From contig JAETOP010000040.1 in NCBI GenBank assembly GCA_021771675.1, positions 1-30,384 on the forward strand: a DNA stretch of 30,384 nt, read 5' to 3'. The notes under the pieces were generated by a model that searched no databases, had not been told where the DNA came from, and worked only from the letters and a program-made list of their open reading frames with translations. Below are positions 6,956-12,328 of this stretch, one piece after another; within the stretch, counting starts at the first letter, position 1; the number at the start of each line of letters is the position of its first letter. Position numbers and translations under genes: made by a program. The stretch is from Oscillospiraceae bacterium (GTDB lineage Bacteria > Bacillota_A > Clostridia > Oscillospirales > Oscillospiraceae).

Positions 6956-8809
6956 ATGCCCCAACAGTTTATCATTCTGATCGTCGCCGCCCTGGCCTTG
7001 CTGGTCATGGTTGGCGTCTCTTTTTTGTCCGGGAGGGGTTCCCTGGACAGCATCAAGTCCAAGCCCGTGGGCGACGGCCAGCACGGCACCGCCCGCTGGG
7101 CCACGCCACAGGAAATCAGCAAAACCTTCGCCCGCGTCCCCTTCCAACCTGCCCAGTGGCGGCAGGGGAAAGAGCTGCCCTGTGCCCAGGGGCTGGTGCT
7201 GGGCTCCCAGGGGAAGAAGGGCAAAATCACTGCTTTGGTTGACAGCGACGATGTCCACTGCCTGATGATCGGCGCGTCCGGCGTGGGCAAGACAGCCTTC
7301 TTCCTCTACCCCAATCTGGAATACGCCTGTGCCTGCGGCATGAGCTTCCTGGCCCTGGATACCAAGGGGGATCTGGCCCGCAACTACGGGGCTATCGCCC
7401 AGCGGTGCTATGGCTATGCGGTGTCCGTGATCGATCTGCGCAACCCCACTCGCTCGGACGGGTTCAACTTCCTGACGCTGGTGAATGCCTACATGGATCA
7501 GGCGGTAGCCCACCCGGACGATCTGACGGCGCGGGCCAAGGCGGAGAAGTACGCCAAGATTCTCTCCAAAACCATCATCAGCCCGGACGGCGACAGCGGC
7601 AGCTATGGGCAGAACGCCTTTTTTTATGATTCCGCAGAGGGGCTTCTCACCGCCGTGATCTTGCTGCTGGCGGAGTTCCTGCCGCCCAGGGAGATCGACG
7701 GCCAGCCCCGGGAGCGCCGCCACATCGTGTCGGTGTTCAAGCTGGTGCAGGATTTGCTGGAGCCTTCCGGTACCAAGGGGAAAAGCTGTTTCCAGGTGCT
7801 GATGGGACGCCTCCCCTCCGAACACAAAGCCCGCTGGTTCGCCGGGGCGGCGCTGAACACCTCGGAGCAGGCTATGGCCTCGGTGCTGTCCACAGTGCTG
7901 TCCCGGCTGAACGCGTTCCTCGATACCGAGCTGGAGCAGACCATCTGCTTCGACAGCCCGCTGGACGCCGAGACCTTTGCCAGCCGGAAGTCCGCCATCT
8001 TCCTGATCCTTCCCGAGGAGGATCAGACCAAGAATTTCATGGCGGGCCTGATGATCCAGAACCTGGCACGGGAACTGTTTTCCGTGGCGGACGAAAACGG
8101 CGGCAAGCTGAAGAACCGGGTGGTGCTGTTCTGCGATGAGCTGGGCACCATGCCGCCTTTCGATATCCTACCGCTGTTCAGCGCCGGGCGTTCCCGCCGC
8201 TTGACCCTGGTGCCTATCATACAGTCGCTGGCACAACTGGAGAAGAATTACGGCAAGGAGGGCTCAGAGATCATCCAAGATAACGTGCAGGATACCATCT
8301 TCGGCGGGTTCGCGCCCAACAGCCAGACCGCCGATGTGCTGTCCAAAGCACTGGGCAGCTACACGGTGCAGTCCGGGTACATCAGCCGGAGCAAAGGCGA
8401 GGACAGCCGGACGCTCCAGATGGGGGAGCGGCCCCTGATGAGGCCGGACGAGCTGAAGTCCATCCCAAAAGGTGAGTTCGTGGTGATGAAAACAGGGTCG
8501 CACCCGATGAAAACCCGGCTGCGGCTGTTTTTGGACTGGGGGATTACCTTCGGGGAGCCGTATCAGACCCCGGAGCATGGGCAGCGGAAGGTGTACTACG
8601 CCGGACGGCAGGAGTTGGAGGAAGCCATCAAGCAGAAGTTTTTCCTCGGGGTAGATGAAGCGGATAAAGACCGCTCCCGTCAGCGGGAACGGTCCTCTCC
8701 GAAGCATGGTATGCCCCTTCAACAAGAAGCCCAGGCGGGCCAGCCGCTGGCAACGATCCCTGACACACTAAAAAAGCAGAATGGGCCGCCGCCCGGGGGA
8801 GGAGGGTGA
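6956..8809 (+). CDS. VirD4/TraG-type coupling ATPase
   Basis: This 617-residue coupling protein would deliver the relaxase-DNA complex to a mating channel at the inner membrane. One N-terminal membrane segment (about residues 5-25) is followed by a cytoplasmic ATPase with Walker A GASGVGKT at 106-113 and Walker B VVLFCDELG at about 389-397. It resembles the single-spanning VirD4-like proteins of Clostridia elements. ATG 6956 has a weak ribosome site (GGCAGGG). No VirB4 or other channel gene is visible, so the element is probably mobilizable with help from a co-resident conjugative element, unless those genes lie outside the window. Confidence 0.93.
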   Translation: MPQQFIILIVAALALLVMVGVSFLSGRGSLDSIKSKPVGDGQHGTARWATPQEISKTFARVPFQPAQWRQGKELPCAQGLVLGSQGKKGKITALVDSDDVHCLMIGASGVGKTAFFLYPNLEYACACGMSFLALDTKGDLARNYGAIAQRCYGYAVSVIDLRNPTRSDGFNFLTLVNAYMDQAVAHPDDLTARAKAEKYAKILSKTIISPDGDSGSYGQNAFFYDSAEGLLTAVILLLAEFLPPREIDGQPRERRHIVSVFKLVQDLLEPSGTKGKSCFQVLMGRLPSEHKARWFAGAALNTSEQAMASVLSTVLSRLNAFLDTELEQTICFDSPLDAETFASRKSAIFLILPEEDQTKNFMAGLMIQNLARELFSVADENGGKLKNRVVLFCDELGTMPPFDILPLFSAGRSRRLTLVPIIQSLAQLEKNYGKEGSEIIQDNVQDTIFGGFAPNSQTADVLSKALGSYTVQSGYISRSKGEDSRTLQMGERPLMRPDELKSIPKGEFVVMKTGSHPMKTRLRLFLDWGITFGEPYQTPEHGQRKVYYAGRQELEEAIKQKFFLGVDEADKDRSRQRERSSPKHGMPLQQEAQAGQPLATIPDTLKKQNGPPPGGGG

Positions 8810-8813
8810 TATC

Positions 8814-9071
8814 TTGGCCTACTATGAGTCCATCTACAACGACCAGGAGCTGAGCCACAGGGCCAAGGCGGTGTACATCTACCTGAAAGATCACGCCAAC
8901 AAGGAAGGCACCTGCTGGCCGGGGATCAAGACGATTGCCGCCGGGGTGAGCCTGTCCCGCTCGACGGTAAAGCGGGCGTTGGATGATTTAGTGAAGGCGG
9001 GGCTGGTGGAGAAGTCCAGACGGTGGCGGGAGAATGGGAGTTTGTCTTCCAACCTTTATCGAATCAGATAG
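8814..9071 (+). CDS. Small winged-helix DNA-binding protein (HTH_36-like)
   Basis: The 85-residue protein is almost entirely one winged helix-turn-helix: ELSHRAKAVYIYLKDHAN, then WPGIKTIAAGVSLSRSTVKR as the recognition part and LVKAGLVEK before the wing. This fold is common in replication-initiator N-termini and in small regulators of Clostridia elements, where it often follows virD4. I prefer TTG 8814 because GGGGAGGAGGG lies about 8 bases upstream inside the end of virD4. ATG 8781 would add eleven residues that do not look like the family. Its likely role is regulating transfer or replication genes, but the target is unknown. Confidence 0.75.
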   Translation: MAYYESIYNDQELSHRAKAVYIYLKDHANKEGTCWPGIKTIAAGVSLSRSTVKRALDDLVKAGLVEKSRRWRENGSLSSNLYRIR

Positions 9072-9103
9072 AGGTAGATCACCATGTGCATTATTCTGCT
9101 GTT

Positions 9104-9136
9104 TTCTGTAAAATGGAAGGATATCATTTTACAGAA
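9104..9136. repeat. Perfect 12-bp inverted repeat before the resolvase gene
   Basis: TTCTGTAAAATG (9104-9115) and CATTTTACAGAA (9125-9136) form a perfect inverted repeat with a 9-base spacer. Its right arm runs into the resolvase ribosome site (AGAAGGAGG). It could be a binding site for the resolvase or a hairpin affecting translation. The core TGTAAA...TTTACA recurs at 9767-9796 and partly at 9884-9909. Confidence 0.7.
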
Positions 9137-9148
9137 GGAGGCCGACCT

Positions 9149-9754
9149 ATGACAGGGAATACATACGGCTACGTCCGGGTGTCCACCCACGAGCAGAACG
9201 AGGCCCGCCAACTCATCGCACTGCGGGAGGCGGCGGTTCCGGAGCAGAACATCTACATGGACAAACAGTCCGGGAAAGACTTCAACCGTCCGGCCTATCA
9301 GAAAATGGTGAAAAAATTGAAACGGGGCGACCTGCTGATTATCAAGAGCATCGACCGGCTGGGCCGCAACTATGAGGAAATCCTGGAGCAATGGCGGATT
9401 ATCACCAAGGGGAGGCAGGTGGACGTCCGTGTGCTGGATATGCCCCTGCTGGACACCAGCATCCACCGCGATCTGACCGGGACGCTGATCGCGGATATTG
9501 TGCTTCAGCTTCTCAGCTATGTGGCTCAAAATGAACGGGAGAACATCCGACAGCGGCAGGCGGAGGGCATCGCGGCGGCAAAAGCGCGGGGGGTCAAGCT
9601 CGGAAGGCCGTCCCGGCCGCTGCCGGATAACTTTTGCCAGGTTCACAGAGACTGGAGAAATAAAAAAATGACCCTCCGGCAGGCCGCACAAGCGTGCGCC
9701 ATGCCAGAAGGAACCTTCTATGCCAAGGCGGTTCGATTTGAAAAAACCATATAA
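9149..9754 (+). CDS. Small serine resolvase/invertase
   Basis: The 201-residue protein has the size and layout of Tn3-type resolvases and invertases, which recombine two short sites through a serine intermediate. The N-terminal YGYVRVSTHEQN contains the catalytic S12, and IKSIDRLGRNYEEI is the conserved arginine-containing motif (about residues 65-78). A long E helix (about 118-145, NERENIRQRQAEGIAAAKARG) leads into a C-terminal helix-turn-helix (about 172-195). ATG 9149 is fixed by AGAAGGAGG just upstream. An in-frame extension to 9023 overlaps the previous gene and is rejected. Flanking inverted repeats are candidate recombination or operator sites. It may resolve cointegrates or invert a segment, but no invertible promoter is obvious. 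Confidence 0.9.
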   Translation: MTGNTYGYVRVSTHEQNEARQLIALREAAVPEQNIYMDKQSGKDFNRPAYQKMVKKLKRGDLLIIKSIDRLGRNYEEILEQWRIITKGRQVDVRVLDMPLLDTSIHRDLTGTLIADIVLQLLSYVAQNERENIRQRQAEGIAAAKARGVKLGRPSRPLPDNFCQVHRDWRNKKMTLRQAAQACAMPEGTFYAKAVRFEKTI

Positions 9755-9766
9755 CAGCCAACGCGG

Positions 9767-9796
9767 CACTTTGTAAATGTGTACTTTTACAAAGTG
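9767..9796. repeat. Inverted repeat CACTTTGTAAA/TTTACAAAGTG
   Basis: A perfect 11-bp inverted repeat with an 8-base spacer, CACTTTGTAAA (9767-9777) and TTTACAAAGTG (9786-9796), begins 12 bases after the resolvase stop. The 15-base unit at 9763-9777 (GCGGCACTTTGTAAA) recurs exactly at 9878-9892. It is a candidate res-type site or operator. Confidence 0.7.
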
Positions 9797-9883
9797 GACA
9801 GGCATCCAGAAATTTTTTTGTTTTCACTCTTATTTTTCAAGCCTTTGCGCCGAATAAATGGGTGTAGGCAAAATAAAGCGGCA

Positions 9884-9909
9884 CTTTGTAAAGGTACACC
9901 TTTGCAAAG
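9884..9909. repeat. Near-perfect inverted repeat before the next gene
   Basis: CTTTGTAAAGGT (9884-9895) and ACCTTTGCAAAG (9898-9909) pair with one mismatch across a 2-base spacer. It shares GCGGCACTTTGTAAA with the repeat 115 bases upstream and lies about 60 bases before the GTG start at 9967. It is probably bound by the resolvase or by the catalytic-domain-less protein that follows. Confidence 0.65.
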
Positions 9910-9966
9910 CGGGCTTTTATTGAACCCACACGGAGACAGCCGGATAAGCCGAAGGGAGGCAGGCCA

Positions 9967-10350
9967 GTGTCCGCGATTTTGCAAATTAACAGCGAGGGAA
10001 CGCAAGAATACATCCAGAAACTGGCGCAAGATGTGGTATCAGAGATTTCCAGGCTGGATCCCTCCCACAGCAAGGAGCTGCTGGGGATTCTTGTTTCCGA
10101 AGTGTTCCGCGCCGCAACAGAGCAGGAACGGCGCGAGGAGCGCCGCCAGCGTCAGGCAGAGGGCATCGCGGCGGCAAAGGCCAATGGAGTGCATTTTGGG
10201 CCGCTGCCCCGGACGATGCCGGAAAACTTTGAAACGCTGCGGCAGGCATGGCGGAGTAAGGAACTGACCTTAAAGGAAGCGGCGGAAGCCTGCGGCGTCC
10301 CGAAGTCTACGTTCCGTGACGCCGCCCTCCGGGCGGAAGCGAACAGGTGA
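9967..10350 (+). CDS. Resolvase-like DNA-binding protein lacking the catalytic domain
   Basis: The 127-residue protein keeps only the second half of a resolvase. From about residue 56 it aligns with the neighbouring resolvase: REERRQRQAEGIAAAKANG against RENIRQRQAEGIAAAKARG, then a helix-turn-helix (LTLKEAAEACGVPKSTFRD against MTLRQAAQACAMPEGTFYA). The catalytic serine domain is absent and replaced by about 50 unrelated helical residues (EYIQKLAQDVVSEISRL). GTG 9967 has a good ribosome site (AGGGAGG). Such a protein could bind the same sites as the resolvase without cutting, acting as a repressor or architectural partner. The nuclease-dead TnpB gene starts 25 bases downstream, so the two are probably co-transcribed. 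The function is inferred, not known. Confidence 0.75.
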   Translation: MSAILQINSEGTQEYIQKLAQDVVSEISRLDPSHSKELLGILVSEVFRAATEQERREERRQRQAEGIAAAKANGVHFGPLPRTMPENFETLRQAWRSKELTLKEAAEACGVPKSTFRDAALRAEANR

Positions 10351-10375
10351 GCCAAATGGAAAGGAGCGGATCGCC

Positions 10376-11557
10376 ATGCCGCGGAGGCCGAAAACAACTT
10401 GCGCGGACGGCATGACGGTTCAGTACACCACCATCAAGGCCCGTCTCTATCCCAACGAGGCCCAGGCAGAGCTGTTTGAAAAGACCTTCGGCTGCTGCCG
10501 CTGGATCTGGAACCATATGCTGGCCGACCAGCAGCGGTTCTACCTGGAGACCGACCAGCACTTCATCCCCACCCCGGCCAAGTACAAAAAGGAAGCCACT
10601 TTCCTCACCGAGGTGGACAATCAGGCGTTAATCCAGGAGCACAACAAGCTGTCCCAGGCGTTCCGGGTGTTCTTCAAAAGTCCCGAGCACTTTGGCTACC
10701 CCAACTTTAAGAAGAAGAAAACTGACCGGGATTCTTTCACCGCCTGTAACCACGTCTTTGAGTCCGGCCCTACCATTTACATCACGAAGGACGGCATCCG
10801 CATGACCAAGGCGGGCATCGTCAAGGCCAAATTCCCCCAGCGTCCCCGGAACGGCTGGAAGCTCCGGCGGGTGACGGTGGAGAAAACCAAGACCGGCAAA
10901 TACTTCGCTTCTATTTTATATGAGTACACCGTGAAGGAGCCGGAATCCATTGCCCCGACCGCAGAGGCAACGATTGGTCTGAAATATTCCATGCCGCACT
11001 TCTATGTTGTGGACAATGGTGAGCTGGCCGACGCCCCCCACTGGCTGAAGCAGTCTCAGGAAAAGCTGACAAAGCTCCAGAAACGGCTCAGCCGGATGGA
11101 ACCAGGTTCCAGGAACTATCAGGAAGCCGTCCAAAAATACCGTCTGCTCCACGAGCACATCGCCAACCAGCGGCGCGACTTCATCCACAAGGAATCCAGC
11201 CGGATAGCCAACGGCTGGGACGCCGTGTGCGTGAGGGACGATGACCTGCAGGAGATGGCCCGGGAGATCAAACTGGGCAGCGTGCCGGACAGCGGCTTCG
11301 GGATGTTCCGGGAGTGCCTGCGGTATAAGCTGGCACGGCAGGGCAAGGCGTTGATCGTGGTTGACCGCTACGCCCCCACCAGCCGCACCTGCTCCGCCTG
11401 TGGGCTGGTTTTGGATGACGCCATCCATTACAAGAAGCGGATCTGGACTTGCCCCAAGTGCGGCGCGGTGCACAGCCGGGAGGTCAACGCCGCAAAGAAC
11501 ATCAAGGCCCAGGGCCTTTCCCAGTATTTCAGTATGCAGGAGCGAGAAGTCGCTTAA
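10376..11557 (+). CDS. tldR: Nuclease-dead TnpB-like protein, candidate TldR RNA-guided repressor
   Basis: This 393-residue TnpB homologue has the family layout: N-terminal beta/helical DNA- and RNA-binding part (KARLYPNEAQAELFEKTFGCCRW pattern, about residues 21-43), RuvC from about 195, and a zinc ribbon with intact CSAC (339-342) and CPKC (359-362). The expected RuvC acids are all changed. The usual GLDYS aspartate is K203 (IGLKYSMPHF), the glutamate of the VEDLNM motif is R287 (VCVRDDDLQEM), and the last RDxNAA aspartate is E369 (SREVNAAKN). DNA cleavage is therefore unlikely, while guided binding may remain. No TnpA and no transposon ends are apparent. TldR proteins of this kind are known beside fliC in enterobacterial prophages, where they repress host flagellin. 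Here csrA and a flagellin gene follow. ATG 10376 is supported by AAAGGAG, about 9 bases upstream. Confidence 0.88.
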   Translation: MPRRPKTTCADGMTVQYTTIKARLYPNEAQAELFEKTFGCCRWIWNHMLADQQRFYLETDQHFIPTPAKYKKEATFLTEVDNQALIQEHNKLSQAFRVFFKSPEHFGYPNFKKKKTDRDSFTACNHVFESGPTIYITKDGIRMTKAGIVKAKFPQRPRNGWKLRRVTVEKTKTGKYFASILYEYTVKEPESIAPTAEATIGLKYSMPHFYVVDNGELADAPHWLKQSQEKLTKLQKRLSRMEPGSRNYQEAVQKYRLLHEHIANQRRDFIHKESSRIANGWDAVCVRDDDLQEMAREIKLGSVPDSGFGMFRECLRYKLARQGKALIVVDRYAPTSRTCSACGLVLDDAIHYKKRIWTCPKCGAVHSREVNAAKNIKAQGLSQYFSMQEREVA

Positions 11558-11690
11558 AGCATAAAACCCCAGCTATACCGGTCGGGACGCCGGTGAACGC
11601 CCATGAACCTCGGCTGGGAACCTTGCGTGAAACAGAAGATTTCGATGTTCCGTTTCACGCAGCGTTTCCAGGCCGTTGAGTGGGAAACGA
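11558..11690 (+). ncRNA. Candidate guide RNA (omega-RNA-like) of the TnpB-like protein
   Basis: In TnpB and TldR loci the guide RNA is encoded at the 3' end of the gene, scaffold first and guide last. This stretch fits. CCCAGC (11568-11573) pairs with GCTGGG (11613-11618), enclosing an ACCGG/CCGGT hairpin (11577-11594). Next comes TGCGTGAAAC (11624-11633) paired with GTTTCACGCA (11652-11661), with a further GAA/TTC pairing inside. CGTTTCC/GGAAACG (11663-11689) follows. The guide could start about 11639, after AGAAG, or about 11659, after the TTCAC that often ends such scaffolds. No transcript data are available, so the boundaries are guesses. Confidence 0.55.
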
Positions 11691-11781
11691 GAGGCCGTCT
11701 TTCTTTCGAATCGCGGTTGAAGGCCCTTATGGGGCCGTCCAAAATATTATGACGATGAAAAGCTGGCGAAAGGAGTTTGCC

Positions 11782-12159
11782 ATGCTGGTGCTGCAACTCA
11801 GGACAGGGGAGTACATGACCATCGGCGACGATGTAGTGATCCAGGTCAATGATGTTTCCGGCGACCGCTGCAAGCTGATGATCAAGGCCCCCAGGGAAAT
11901 CCCCGTGATACGGGGCGAGCTGCTGGAACGGGCCGGCGCGGGTCGCCCGGAAGGCGTGGCGGAAACGTCACGCCGCCAGCACAAGCCTGGGCCGGATCTA
12001 TCTTGGAACCGGAACAAATCCCAGGCACTGATCGCCATGCGGCGGCTGCTGGGCCAGATGGACAGCGGGGACGACAACGTAAAAAACCTGCGCCGCCAGC
12101 TGGACTTCCTGTTCCCGCCCGAATTCGCGTCCAACGAGACAATCTACGCCCCGAAATAA
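11782..12159 (+). CDS. csrA: CsrA-like RNA-binding protein with long C-terminal extension
   Basis: The first 50 residues are a CsrA domain (MLVLQLRTGEYMTIGDD, then IKAPREIPVIRGELLE). CsrA dimers bind GGA motifs in mRNA leaders and block ribosomes; in Bacillus subtilis the main target is flagellin (hag) mRNA. R7 and R44, two RNA-contacting positions, are kept, while position 6, usually Arg, is Leu. The protein has 125 residues, about twice the usual length. The extra 75 include a helical stretch (SQALIAMRRLLGQM) and a charged segment, for which I recognise no domain. ATG 11782 has a clear AAGGAG 6 bases upstream. It lies between the TnpB-like gene and the flagellin gene, whose leader carries GGA hairpins, so flagellin is the likely target. 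No FliW gene is seen here. Confidence 0.85.
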   Translation: MLVLQLRTGEYMTIGDDVVIQVNDVSGDRCKLMIKAPREIPVIRGELLERAGAGRPEGVAETSRRQHKPGPDLSWNRNKSQALIAMRRLLGQMDSGDDNVKNLRRQLDFLFPPEFASNETIYAPK

Positions 12160-12165
12160 CATCGG

Positions 12166-12193
12166 TTTCACCCGGCTGACGAGCCGGTTGAAA
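12166..12193. other. Strong hairpin between csrA and flagellin
   Basis: An 11-of-12 base-pair stem (12166-12177 with 12182-12193, loop GACG) begins 6 bases after the csrA stop. No T-run follows, so it is more likely an RNA stabiliser, processing site or partial attenuator than a full terminator. Confidence 0.45.
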
Positions 12194-12284
12194 TAACAGC
12201 GCCGAGCGAACATTCCAAAGGCCACGGAACATAAGCGAAGCGCACCCCTTGCTGTGCCGGATCCAGGGATAAGGTGAACGCACA

Positions 12285-12328
12285 GGGAGGAACCCCAGCA
12301 ATCATTTTATTTATAGGAGGACTATAAA
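12285..12328 (+). promoter_or_regulatory. Candidate CsrA-binding sites and ribosome site in the flagellin leader
   Basis: TTTATAG (12310-12316) and CTATAAA (12322-12328) form a perfect 7-bp hairpin whose 5-base loop is GAGGA, the ribosome site just before ATG 12329. A GGA in a hairpin loop over the ribosome site is the classic CsrA target. About 30 bases upstream GGGAGGAACCC (12285-12295) places a second GGA in a short stem-loop, a spacing suitable for one CsrA dimer to bridge. The binding itself is inferred. Confidence 0.6.

Noticed and set aside
9779..10267. A 162-residue plus-strand frame overlapping the resolvase-like DNA-binding gene
   Set aside because: The overlapping frame 9967-10350 has a good ribosome site and clear homology to the resolvase; this one has neither.
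10376..11557. Annotation as an active IS200/IS605 transposase (OrfB)
   Set aside because: All three expected RuvC acids are replaced, there is no TnpA gene, and no transposon left end is evident.
11717..11750. Promoter TTGAAG/TATTAT before csrA
   Set aside because: The spacer is 22 bases, too long for a standard promoter. csrA may be read from upstream.
12237..12263. Sigma-28-like promoter (GAAG, 15 bases, GCCGGATC) before flagellin
   Set aside because: Both boxes deviate from TAAA and CCGATAT at important positions. Chance similarity is likely, so it is not listed as a feature.
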